From positions 1 through 34,366 of the forward strand of contig JAEZDN010000094.1 in assembly GCA_023433275.1 (NCBI GenBank): a stretch of DNA of 34,366 nucleotides. Direction: 5' to 3'. The notes beneath the pieces were generated by a model that was given only the letters and a program-made list of their open reading frames with translations, did not search any database and was not told the DNA's origin. How positions within the stretch are numbered: position 1 is the stretch's first letter; every line of letters begins with the position of its first letter. A program made the translations under genes and the position numbers. Below are positions 1 to 8,058 of this stretch, one piece after another. Source of the stretch: Verrucomicrobiota bacterium (GTDB lineage Bacteria; Verrucomicrobiota; Verrucomicrobiia; Opitutales; Opitutaceae).

Positions 1-120
1 GGCCTCTCCCCTGCACCCCTCTCCAAAGTCCATGGATTTTGATCGGCGGAACACCAATACGGACTCATGCATCGAGGACCCCGATGGGTTGCGGCGGCCA
101 GGGAGCTGCGGTTTCCCAGA

Positions 121-1104
121 CTAAAATTGTCGGGCGACGTCTTCCACGGCGGCGTGGAGGTCGGGAGGAAGAGGCCCGCGAAGGAATGCGGCCACATTTT
201 GTTCCACGTCCGACGGCTGGCAGGCGCCGGCGAGAATGGTCGCGAGACGCGGATCGGCGGCCACGAAGCGCAAGGCGAGTTCGGCCATCGGGACGCCGCT
301 GTCGCGTTGCAATTGCCGGAGCGCGGCGAGTTGGATGTCCGAGCGCGTTCCGAGGTAGCTGCCCTCGGTGGCCCAGCCTGGGGGCAGCGACGTCGTGAAC
401 GTGAATAGTCCCGCGACGATCACGGCCATGCGCTTGGCCTCGGCGACCGGGAGAATGTGCTCGCGGGCCGTGACATTGAGGGGCGTGTAGTTGTAGGCGA
501 TCAGCACCGCGTCGAGGCCGTCCACGGCTTGAATGACGCGTCCGACGTGTCGCGCGTGATTGCCGGTGACGCCGATACAACGGCAAAGCCCGCGGGCCTT
601 GGCTTCGCGGAGGAATTGGATGACCGGCGCATTGGCGAAATCGATGCGGTCCTGAAGGTCGAAGAGCCGGCACGGGGCGACCACCGGGCGGTCGTGCCAC
701 CAATTGTCCCAATCGGCCTCGTGCACCTGCAGCAGGTCCACCGATTCACGGCGCAGCAGCCGGAGATTCTCGCGCAGCTGCACGTGCATCGCCTCAACCG
801 ACCGATAATGGGCGGCTTCCCGGAAGTACCCGATCTTCGTGGCCATGAAAGATGGAGCCGGGGAATTCGCGAGAGCCTCGCCCAGGATGGCTTGTGAGGC
901 TCCATGACGGTACATGACGGACGTATCGAAATACCGCACCCCAAGTCCAAGGGCGTGACGGACGGTTTCAACCGACCGATCGAAGCCGGCGAAATTCACG
1001 AAGCCCGCACCGAAGCCGAGGGCGGGGAGTGTCAGGCCAGTTGCGCCCAAAGGGCGGTGGGGCAGGGGCGGCATCGGGATCCTGCGAACGTGCTTCGTCG
1101 TCAT
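121..1104 (-). CDS. Aldo/keto reductase
   Basis: This is a 327-residue NADPH-dependent aldo/keto reductase, a soluble TIM-barrel oxidoreductase that reduces aldehydes or ketones. The physiological substrate cannot be read from sequence. The catalytic tetrad of the family is visible: Asp60 and Tyr65 in FDTSVMY, Lys90 in MATKIGYF and His128 in LLQVHEAD (numbered from the ATG at 1104). The C-terminal segment (ILAGACQPSDVEQNVAAF) is the usual cofactor-phosphate and adenine binding region. Length is typical. A second start at 1074 (MPPLPHRPLG) is likely better: AGGA lies 6 nt upstream of it, and family members normally begin close to this motif. The gene is divergent from the VWA gene, with about 150 bp between them. 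Confidence 0.9.
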   Translation of the reverse strand: MTTKHVRRIPMPPLPHRPLGATGLTLPALGFGAGFVNFAGFDRSVETVRHALGLGVRYFDTSVMYRHGASQAILGEALANSPAPSFMATKIGYFREAAHYRSVEAMHVQLRENLRLLRRESVDLLQVHEADWDNWWHDRPVVAPCRLFDLQDRIDFANAPVIQFLREAKARGLCRCIGVTGNHARHVGRVIQAVDGLDAVLIAYNYTPLNVTAREHILPVAEAKRMAVIVAGLFTFTTSLPPGWATEGSYLGTRSDIQLAALRQLQRDSGVPMAELALRFVAADPRLATILAGACQPSDVEQNVAAFLRGPLPPDLHAAVEDVARQF

Positions 1105-1172
1105 TCGCAGTCAAAGCCCCCCGCCGGCTTCCATTAGAGCAGTGCCTCCCCTGCGTCTTGCTGTGCGCATGC

Positions 1173-1216
1173 CTGACAATTCCCTGACAATTGGCTGACG
1201 ACGTGGTGACAACCGG
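1173..1216 (+). promoter_or_regulatory. Four tandem 11-bp repeats, PhoB/OmpR-box-like operator
   Basis: Four units lie head to tail with an exact 11-bp period, starting at 1173, 1184, 1195 and 1206: CTGACAATTCC, CTGACAATTGG, CTGACGACGTG and GTGACAACCGG. The core (C/G)TGAC is kept in all four. Tandem 11-bp direct repeats are the classical binding geometry of PhoB/OmpR winged-helix regulators; the enterobacterial Pho box uses CTGTCA rather than CTGACA. The block ends 40 bp before the proposed VWA start. The OmpR-type regulator encoded at 4571-5269 is an obvious candidate binder, but this is inference. Confidence 0.55.
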
Positions 1217-1256
1217 AGGGCACGATTGTGGTTGAATGGGACGTCATTCGAATCCC

Positions 1257-2597
1257 ATGAAATCATTCATCCCCTATGTCATTCTCGCGGTCGCGCTTTC
1301 GGGCGTGATTTCGCTTTTCGCCAAGGACGCCGCCCAACCTGTCCGCGTCACCGTCGATCTCGACCGCGCGGTCCTGCCCGCCGACGAAGCCAACCGCTCC
1401 GTGGTCAAGATCGGGCTCGATTGCATGCGGCTGCCAACCCGCGCCGCGCGGCCGCCGGTCAACCTCGCGCTCGTCATTGACCGGTCGGGTTCGATGAGCG
1501 GCGCCAAGATCGCGCGGGCGCGGGAGGCGGCGCTCGAACTGGTGAGCCGGCTCGGACCCGATGACATCATCTCGATCATCGCCTACGACACGACGGTGGA
1601 GACGCTGGTGCCGGCGCAACGGCTGCGCGACGCCGATGGAGTGGAGGCGGCCATCCGGGGAATCGAGGTGCGGGGCAATACCGCGCTCCATGGCGGTGTC
1701 ATCCGCGGGGCCGCCGAGGTGCGCCGCCATCTGGGCGAAGGCCGCCATGTGCCACGCCTGATCCTGCTGTCCGATGGCCAGGCCAACGTGGGGCCCAGTT
1801 CCCCGGAGGAACTCGGCCGCCTCGGCGCCTCGTTGGTGAAGGAAGGAATCTCGGTGACCACGATCGGCCTGGGCCTCGGCTACAACGAGGATCTCATGAC
1901 CCGCCTGGCCGAGCGGAGCGACGGGAACACGTATTTTGTGGAGAACAGCGACGATCTCCCGCGGATCTTCGCGGCCGAACTGGGGGACGTCCTCAATGTC
2001 GTCGCGCGCCGGGTCGTGATCGAAATCAATTTTCCCGAGGGCGTGCGGCCGCTGCATTTTGTCGGTCGCGACGGTTCGATCCGCGGGCAGAAGGCCGAGC
2101 TGACGCTCAACCAGCTCTACGGCGGCCAGCAAAAATACGCGCTGCTCGAGGTCGAGATTGCACCTTCGGCGGCAGGTGCCGAGCGGAAGGTGGCCGAGGC
2201 CAAAGTCCATTATGAGGATGCGGTGAATCAGCGCACGGTGACGGCGTCAGCGAGCCAGAAGGTTCGGTTCAGTGGGGAAGCGCGGGTGGTCGTGGCATCG
2301 GCCAATCATCAAGTCCAAGCGGACTTCGCTTCGAACAGCATGGCGCTCGCGAAGGACCGCGCGGTTGAGCTGGCGGATGCGGGTCGGTTGGACGAGGCCG
2401 CAAAGACGCTGCGCCAGAAGGCGGAGGAGCTCAAGGCGGTGGGTCAAACGTACCGGAATTCCGCGGTTTCCAGTCTCGCCGCGGCGGCCGAGCCCGAGGC
2501 GGAGCGCCTGGCCCGCGACGGCCTGAGCAATGCCGAACGCAAGGCCTACCGTAGCGAGAGCGCGAACATCCGCAATCAACAGGCGGCGCAGCCTTGA
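1257..2597 (+). CDS. Secreted von Willebrand factor A domain protein
   Basis: This exported protein carries a metal-binding VWA domain and probably mediates protein-protein contacts outside the cytoplasm. With the ATG at 1257 (446 aa) it opens with a clean signal peptide (MKSFIPYVILAVALSGVISL, cleavage near FAKDA). An upstream ATG at 1236 would add seven residues and spoil the signal n-region. The complete MIDAS is present: DRSGSM at Asp75-Ser77-Ser79, Thr142 in GNTALHGG and Asp173 in LLSDGQAN. After the VWA domain comes a beta-rich region (about 240-340) and an Ala/Glu-rich helical C-terminus (about 350-446). The architecture resembles YfbK-type secreted VWA proteins. Four 11-bp repeats precede it and a kinase/regulator pair follows, suggesting a shared regulatory unit. 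Confidence 0.85.
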   Translation: MKSFIPYVILAVALSGVISLFAKDAAQPVRVTVDLDRAVLPADEANRSVVKIGLDCMRLPTRAARPPVNLALVIDRSGSMSGAKIARAREAALELVSRLGPDDIISIIAYDTTVETLVPAQRLRDADGVEAAIRGIEVRGNTALHGGVIRGAAEVRRHLGEGRHVPRLILLSDGQANVGPSSPEELGRLGASLVKEGISVTTIGLGLGYNEDLMTRLAERSDGNTYFVENSDDLPRIFAAELGDVLNVVARRVVIEINFPEGVRPLHFVGRDGSIRGQKAELTLNQLYGGQQKYALLEVEIAPSAAGAERKVAEAKVHYEDAVNQRTVTASASQKVRFSGEARVVVASANHQVQADFASNSMALAKDRAVELADAGRLDEAAKTLRQKAEELKAVGQTYRNSAVSSLAAAAEPEAERLARDGLSNAERKAYRSESANIRNQQAAQP

Positions 2598-2631
2598 ATG
2601 CATTCCAGAATTCGCCGTTGACCCGCCTGCA

Positions 2632-2700
2632 GTTGGAGCCGGGGCGCCCTCGCCCCGGAGCATTTCAGAAACCGGCCCGGGGGCGGGCCGGCTCCAAGGC
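2632..2700. repeat. Paired inverted GC-rich hairpins (REPIN-like, class C)
   Basis: The block starts with TTGGAGCCGG and ends with CCGGCTCCAA, so the outer ends are perfect inverted repeats. Each half contains its own GC-rich hairpin (GGGGCG...CGCCCC and CCGGCCC...GGGCCGG). It fills most of the 171-bp gap between the VWA and kinase genes. Related sequence lies at 5294-5350 and 29346-29372. It could attenuate read-through between the two genes. Confidence 0.7.
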
Positions 2701-2768
2701 GCGGGGCCTCAACGGGCCGCTCCATTTCGTAGCTTTCCAAACTGTCGAGACAGCCTAGCCTCGCTCCC

Positions 2769-4574
2769 GTGTCTCCTGTCACCCGCCGCATCGTCGCCTA
2801 TTGGCTGCTCCTGCTGGTGGCGACGCTGGTCGCCGGCGGCGGAGGGGTGCTGCTGCTGCGGCGTGAACAGGCTCGGTTGACGGAGCAACGCTTGGACACG
2901 GCCGGGGCGCGCCAGGCGGCGGTGGTGGCAAGGGCAGGGCTCGTGGCGGAGAATATCGAGCTGCTGGTCGGTGACATGCAAGCGGGTTTGCTGGAGACGG
3001 TGGCGGCGCTCCCGGATTCCGACCTGAACCAGGCGCTGGTGGACTGGCAACGGGCCAATCCGCTCGTGCGGACCGCGTTCCGATGCCTCACGGAGGGAAC
3101 GATTTTGCATCCGGCGCGCAGTGCGACGGATGAGGAAGCGCAGGGGTTTCGGCGGCGCTTCGGCGGTTTGCTGGTGACGAACGCGCCCTGGGGCGCCGCC
3201 CCAGAAAAGCTGAATGCGGACACTGCCTTGGCCCCGATGGAGGAAGCCGAGGCCGCAGAGAAGAAAGCAGCCATGAACCAGGTGCTCTCCAATACCGCGC
3301 GGACCCAGAGTGCGCGCCGCGACGCGCGTGAAGTCGCAAAGATCAGTAACGTGGCGCGCGGCGAGCAATCCTTCGGCTTGTCGGCTCGCGCCTCAGCAAG
3401 CCCGCAGGCCGACGCGAGCCTGCCTCGCGCCAAAACCGAATCCTCGCCGGCCACGCCCGGCCGGAGCGGCTGGGCGACGGGCGAAAGCGGGGGACGGCCG
3501 TACCTGCTCGGTTGGGTGGAAATGCCGGCCGCCGGCGAGGTGCGCGGCGTGGAGGTCGAGTTGGCGGCGCTCATCGCGCGCCTCGCGGGAGGACTGCCGG
3601 CCGTGACCGGAACCGGCGAGGGATTCCTCCTGCGCGATGAGCGGGGCCGCGTGATGCATCAGTCCGGCCGGGTGCCGCCGGATGGCGTCGGTGCGATCGT
3701 GCGACTGCCGGTGGCCCAGGGCGCCCTGCCGGGTTGGGAAGTCGCGGCGTTTCTCGAGGTTCCCGCGGGTTCCATGGGCGAGGATGGCGGGGGATTCTTC
3801 CTGTTCGGGTCACTTCTCCTTGCGACGCTGGGGGTCGCGATCCTCGCGGGCGGGTCACTGCTCTTGTGGCAGGCGCGGCGCAGCGAGGCGGAGGCGGCGC
3901 AGAAGACCTCCTTCGTGGCCAATGTTTCCCATGAATTCAAAACGCCGCTGACGACGATCAGGCTTTACGCGGAGCTGCTGGAGCAGGGGCGCGTGGCCGG
4001 GACGGAAAAGCAGTCCGAATACCTGCGGACAATCGGCCGCGAAACGCAGCGCCTGGCGCGGTTGGTGGGAAATGCGCTGGAATTCAGCCGGCTCGAGCAA
4101 GGCCGGCGAAAATTCAAACCAGGTTCAATCGACGCCGTCGCGGTGCTGGCCCGGCTGCTCGACACGCACGCCCCGCGGCTGGCGGAGGCCGGCTTGCGGG
4201 TGGAACGACGCTTGCCGGAGTCGCCGCTGGCGGTGGTGACCGAGGCCGACGCGGTGGAGCAGATCGTGCTCAACCTGCTCGACAATGCCGCGAAATACGC
4301 CGCCGCCGGCGGGGAAGTGACCGTGACGCTGGCCGCGCGCGCCGCCGGCGGGGCACGGGTGGAAGTGCTCGATCGAGGACCGGGCGTGCCGGCGGTGCAA
4401 CGCGAACGGATATTCGAAAAGTTTCATCGCGTGGACGACGCGCTGACGGCGGAGCAATCGGGGACCGGCCTCGGGCTGAGCATCGCGCGACAGCTGGCGC
4501 GGGGCTTGGGCGGCGACCTGCGCTGCGAAGCACGCGAAGGCGGCGGCGCGGCCTTCATTCTCGAACTCCCATGA
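2769..4574 (+). CDS. Membrane sensor histidine kinase
   Basis: This is a 601-aa two-component sensor kinase with a GTG start. Transmembrane helix 1 is at about residues 8-29 and helix 2 at about 340-362, enclosing an extracytoplasmic sensor of about 310 residues. The cytoplasmic part has a HisKA domain with phospho-acceptor His388 in NVSHEFKTPL, then a HATPase domain with the N box (Asn506 in LNLLDNAAKYA), the G1 box DRGPGVP and the G2 box GTGLGLSIA. The last 4 bp overlap the start of the response regulator (ATGA), so the two are translationally coupled partners. Sensor residues around 190-240 are low-complexity (Ala/Ser/Pro-rich) and carry nucleotide palindromes, unlike the rest of the protein. 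The signal sensed is unknown. Confidence 0.93.
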   Translation: MSPVTRRIVAYWLLLLVATLVAGGGGVLLLRREQARLTEQRLDTAGARQAAVVARAGLVAENIELLVGDMQAGLLETVAALPDSDLNQALVDWQRANPLVRTAFRCLTEGTILHPARSATDEEAQGFRRRFGGLLVTNAPWGAAPEKLNADTALAPMEEAEAAEKKAAMNQVLSNTARTQSARRDAREVAKISNVARGEQSFGLSARASASPQADASLPRAKTESSPATPGRSGWATGESGGRPYLLGWVEMPAAGEVRGVEVELAALIARLAGGLPAVTGTGEGFLLRDERGRVMHQSGRVPPDGVGAIVRLPVAQGALPGWEVAAFLEVPAGSMGEDGGGFFLFGSLLLATLGVAILAGGSLLLWQARRSEAEAAQKTSFVANVSHEFKTPLTTIRLYAELLEQGRVAGTEKQSEYLRTIGRETQRLARLVGNALEFSRLEQGRRKFKPGSIDAVAVLARLLDTHAPRLAEAGLRVERRLPESPLAVVTEADAVEQIVLNLLDNAAKYAAAGGEVTVTLAARAAGGARVEVLDRGPGVPAVQRERIFEKFHRVDDALTAEQSGTGLGLSIARQLARGLGGDLRCEAREGGGAAFILELP

Positions 4575-5269
4575 AAGCCCGACTGCTCATCGCCGAGGAC
4601 GACGCCAATATCCGCCACGGTCTCGTGGCGACGCTGGAAAGCGAGGGCTACGACGTGACGGCCGCCAGCGATGGCGCGCAGGCGCTGAAGCTTTTTCCGC
4701 AGGGAAAATTCGACCTGGTGATGCTCGATGTGATGATGCCAAGACAGAACGGCTATGACGTGTGCCGCGAGCTGCGGCGCCAGGGTGCGACCGTACCCAT
4801 CCTGTTCCTCACCGCCAAAGGCGAGGAGGTCGACAAGGTCGTTGGGCTCAAGCTGGGCGCCGATGACTACGTGTTGAAGCCGTTTGGCGTGCAGGAGCTG
4901 CTGGCCCGGGTGGAAGCGTTGCTGCGGCGGGGCCGGCTGGGCGCCGCGGCCGAGAAGGTGGAACTGCCCGCGGTGTTCCGGCTCGGCGAGGCGGAGATCG
5001 ATCGTCGCAAATTCACGGTCACGCGGGCCGGAGCCAGCTCCAATCTCACGGCGCGCGAGCTCAAGCTGGCCGAGGTTTTCGCCCGCCATCCGGGCGAGGT
5101 CTTGACGCGCGATGCGTTGCTCAACGCGGTTTGGGGCGTGGGATACTTCGGCACGACCCGCACCCTCGACCAACACATCGTGCAACTGCGCAAGAAAATC
5201 GAACCCGAGCCGGAGGCGCCGCGGATCATCGTGACGGTGCACGGGGTGGGGTATCGGCATGATGCGTGA
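4571..5269 (+). CDS. OmpR/PhoB-family response regulator
   Basis: This 232-aa DNA-binding response regulator is the partner of the upstream kinase, whose stop codon overlaps its ATG. The receiver domain (about 1-120) has the acidic pocket (EDD at 9-11), phospho-acceptor Asp53 in VMLDVMMP, the Thr in LFLTAKG and conserved Lys103 in YVLKPFG. The C-terminal domain (about 135-232) is a winged helix with LTARELKLAEVFARHPGEVLTR-type sequence and the closing VRGVGY-like turn TVHGVGYRHDA. This family binds tandem direct repeats, which fits the four 11-bp repeats at 1173-1216 in front of the VWA gene. Autoregulation or control of the permease at 5423 is possible, but no similar repeats are seen there. 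Confidence 0.95.
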   Translation: MKARLLIAEDDANIRHGLVATLESEGYDVTAASDGAQALKLFPQGKFDLVMLDVMMPRQNGYDVCRELRRQGATVPILFLTAKGEEVDKVVGLKLGADDYVLKPFGVQELLARVEALLRRGRLGAAAEKVELPAVFRLGEAEIDRRKFTVTRAGASSNLTARELKLAEVFARHPGEVLTRDALLNAVWGVGYFGTTRTLDQHIVQLRKKIEPEPEAPRIIVTVHGVGYRHDA

Positions 5270-5293
5270 GGGGTACGGCGGCGATCAAAGACA

Positions 5294-5350
5294 ACCGGGG
5301 CGGGGGCGCCCCGGCTCCAGGGTCCCGGCTCCAGGGTCCCGATTTCGGGG
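5294..5350. repeat. GC-rich palindromic repeat (class C)
   Basis: The block contains a GGGGCG/CGCCCC hairpin followed by GGCTCCAGGGTCCC twice in tandem. About 26 bp from 5295 are identical to 29347-29372, more than 24 kb away. It lies between the regulator and the permease gene and may end transcription of the two-component operon. Confidence 0.6.
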
Positions 5351-5422
5351 GCGCCGGAGGGGCGGGGCGACGGGGAGGAAAATTGATTGTAACTTTGGGG
5401 TGGGAACGCGGGTTATCGGGCG

Positions 5423-7873
5423 GTGCGCACCCTGATTCCCCTGGCCGATATTCGGCAAATTCTACGCCGGCTCGCTCGTGAGCGCGGATTTACCCTGACG
5501 GTCCTGCTCACGCTGGCGCTTTGCATCGGCGCGAACGTGGCGATCTATGCGGTGGTCGACGCCGTGCTGGTGCGGGCATTGCCTTACCCGGAGCCGGACC
5601 GGCTGGTTACCGCGGTCAACGCGTATCCGGGCGCGGGGGTCGAGCGTGCCGGGGCATCCCTGCCGAATTATTATGATCGGAAGGAGCTGATCAAGGCGTT
5701 CGCCTCCACTTCGATCTGGCAGTCCGGCAGTGCCATTGTGGGTGGGGCGAGCAACCCGCGGCGGGTCGAGCGGGACCGCGTCTCCCCGGAATTTTTCGCC
5801 ACGCTTGGCGTGCCGCTGGCGCGGGGGCGCACATTCACCGAGGACGAGATGTTCTACAAGGACAGCTCCCGGGCGATCCTCACGGACTCGTTCTGGCGCC
5901 AGCAGTTCAACGCGGATCCCGATGTGCTGGGCCAGACCTTCGTGGTCGACTCGCTGCCCGTCACCGTCATCGGCGTCCTGCCGCCGGGCTTCCGCTACCT
6001 TTCCAGCAAGGCGCACTTTTTCGTCCCGCTGGCCTCCGATCCCAACGATCGGAAACCGGATCGCCGCCATTCGAACAATGTCCAGTTGATCGCGCGGCTG
6101 GCGCCGGATGCGAGCATCGAGGTCGCCCAGGCCCAGATCAATGCGCTCAACCACCAGCAGATCGAGGACGATCCGTTCTCGGGCCTGCTCAAGGGCGCGC
6201 AGTTTCGCACGGATGTGTTTTCGCTGCACGCGGACACGGTGCGCGACATCAAGCCGATCCTCCTGTTGTTGCAGGGCGGTGTCTTCTTCCTGCTCCTGAT
6301 TGGCGGGGTAAACCTGGTGAACCTGCTCCTGATCCGCGCGAGCGGCCGGTCGAAGGAACTTGCCGTGCGGCAGGCGCTGGGCGCGGGCGCCGGGCATATC
6401 GCGGGGGAGGTCGCGCTCGAGACGGTGCTGCTCGCCCTCGGTGGCGGTTTGCTGGGCCTCGCGGCCGGCGCGACGGGGGTGCGGCTCCTGGCGGTGCTGG
6501 GGACCGAGCAGTTGCCCCTCGGCGCCATGATTGTCTTCGACACCCGCCTGGCGCTGATCTCGCTCGCGGTGTCGATCGTCGTGGGCCTCGTGCTCGCGCT
6601 GCCCATCATCTGGTTCAGCCTGCACACGCGGCTGGCCGCGGTATTGCAGGCGGAGTCGCGGGGCGGAACGGTCAGTCGGGCGGCCCATCGCGTGCGCCAT
6701 GGATTCATCATCGCGCAGGTGGCGCTCGCGTTTGTGCTGCTCAGCGGCGCCGGCATGCTCGGCCTGAGCCTGCAGAAGCTGATGGCGACGTCCCCGGGGT
6801 TCCGGCCCGACCATGTCCTGACGGGCAACATCGCCCTGCCGTGGAAGGGGTACCCCGAGAACGAGCCGCGCCTTGCGTTTATGGAGCGGCTATTGACCGA
6901 GCTGCGCGCGCAGCCGGGCGTGACGGCCGTGGGATTGGTGGCCGGCCTGCCCATGGGGGGCGGCATCAACAACAGCGCCACGTCGATCGAGGGCCACGAG
7001 AACACGGGCAGCGACGCCGTGCGGGCGCATTACATGAGCCCGGCGGCGGGCGAGTACTGGCAGGCGATGGGAATCCCGCTGATCGAGGGCCGGTACCTGG
7101 AGGACGCGGACAATCACCGGGAGCTGAAGGTATGCCTGGTGGATCAGGATTTCGCGCAGCGCTACTGGCCGGGGCAGAGCGCGCTGGGGCGGCGGATTTC
7201 GCCCAACCCGAAATTCGAGGAGAAGGAAGCGTTCACGATCGTGGGCGTGGTGGGCAGCGTGAAGCAGACGGAGCTGGCGGAAACGAAGGCGCAGGGGGGA
7301 ATCTATTTTCCGATGAAGGCGAACTATACGCCCAACGGGTTCTCGGTGGTCTTGCGCACGGCGATGGAGCCGACGGCGCTGGCGCCGATGCTGCAGAAGG
7401 TGGTGCTCGGGCTGGACCCGGAGCTGCCGGTGGACGAGTTGAAGCCGATGCAGGCGTGGATTGACGAGAGCATGGTGACGCGTCGCTCGCCGGCGTTGTT
7501 GGCGGGGATATTCGCCAGCGTGGCGCTGTTGCTGGCGGCGGTGGGGACGTACGGCGTGTTGGCTTATGCGGTCAACCAGCGGCGTCGCGAGATCGGTGTG
7601 CGCATGGCGCTGGGAGCGTTGCCGGGGCAGGTGCTCGCGCAATTCCTGGGCCTGGGCGCGAAGCTGCTGCTCGCGGGAATCGCGCTCGGCGGCCTGGGCG
7701 CGTGGGCGGCGGGACGAGCCATGCAGAACATGCTTTTTGGGGTCGGCGCCGTGCATGCGGGCGTTCTGGTGGGCGCCGCCGCCGTGATGATGACGGTGGT
7801 GTTGCTCGCCACGCTCCTGCCCTCGCGGCGCGCGTCGCGCGTGTCGCCGATCGAGGCGTTGCGGCAGGATTAG
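5423..7873 (+). CDS. MacB/FtsX-type ABC permease (ADOP-like duplicated permease)
   Basis: This 816-aa integral membrane protein has two tandem MacB_PCD plus FtsX modules. The N-terminal half starts with a helix (TVLLTLALCIGANVAIYAVVDAV split at 20-45) and the hallmark ALPYPEPDRLV, then a periplasmic core domain (about 50-270) and three helices (about 275-400). The second half repeats this pattern: a helix near 425-450, a periplasmic domain to about 680, then three helices. The ending SRRASRVSPIEALRQD is typical of the family. Such acidobacterial-type duplicated orphan permeases usually start with an AR-x-ER-GFT segment, matched by LARERGFTLT after the GTG at 5423. No ATP-binding subunit is encoded nearby, so it is an orphan here. 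The substrate is unknown; the family includes macrolide and lipoprotein exporters. Confidence 0.9.
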   Translation: MRTLIPLADIRQILRRLARERGFTLTVLLTLALCIGANVAIYAVVDAVLVRALPYPEPDRLVTAVNAYPGAGVERAGASLPNYYDRKELIKAFASTSIWQSGSAIVGGASNPRRVERDRVSPEFFATLGVPLARGRTFTEDEMFYKDSSRAILTDSFWRQQFNADPDVLGQTFVVDSLPVTVIGVLPPGFRYLSSKAHFFVPLASDPNDRKPDRRHSNNVQLIARLAPDASIEVAQAQINALNHQQIEDDPFSGLLKGAQFRTDVFSLHADTVRDIKPILLLLQGGVFFLLLIGGVNLVNLLLIRASGRSKELAVRQALGAGAGHIAGEVALETVLLALGGGLLGLAAGATGVRLLAVLGTEQLPLGAMIVFDTRLALISLAVSIVVGLVLALPIIWFSLHTRLAAVLQAESRGGTVSRAAHRVRHGFIIAQVALAFVLLSGAGMLGLSLQKLMATSPGFRPDHVLTGNIALPWKGYPENEPRLAFMERLLTELRAQPGVTAVGLVAGLPMGGGINNSATSIEGHENTGSDAVRAHYMSPAAGEYWQAMGIPLIEGRYLEDADNHRELKVCLVDQDFAQRYWPGQSALGRRISPNPKFEEKEAFTIVGVVGSVKQTELAETKAQGGIYFPMKANYTPNGFSVVLRTAMEPTALAPMLQKVVLGLDPELPVDELKPMQAWIDESMVTRRSPALLAGIFASVALLLAAVGTYGVLAYAVNQRRREIGVRMALGALPGQVLAQFLGLGAKLLLAGIALGGLGAWAAGRAMQNMLFGVGAVHAGVLVGAAAVMMTVVLLATLLPSRRASRVSPIEALRQD

Positions 7874-7979
7874 TTGGAAGGAAGCCGCAGGAAGTGGAGT
7901 ACCTGCCAGGGGAGCTGGATGCGAGGGTAGGGACCGGGCTTGGGCGAGGTGCCCTGGTCTGAGGGGGCGTACGGCGTGC

Positions 7980-8013
7980 GACGCAGGGTCGTGCGTCAGG
8001 TGGACGCGCCACC
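7980..8013. repeat. Two small adjacent hairpins
   Basis: Two perfect hairpins stand side by side: GACGCA/TGCGTC with a 6-nt loop (7980-7997), and GGTGG/CCACC with loop ACGCG (7999-8013). They sit between the permease stop and the GH5 start and could be a REP-type repeat or a terminator without a T tract. Confidence 0.45.
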
Positions 8014-8058
8014 TTGGGGTTGCTTCGGGCGGGCGGCATGCAAAGCTCCGGGCGCTTT

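Noticed and set aside
1..120. Possible gene end at the left edge
   Set aside because: The first 120 bp show no frame with protein-like character or family motif; only overlapping short frames are open.
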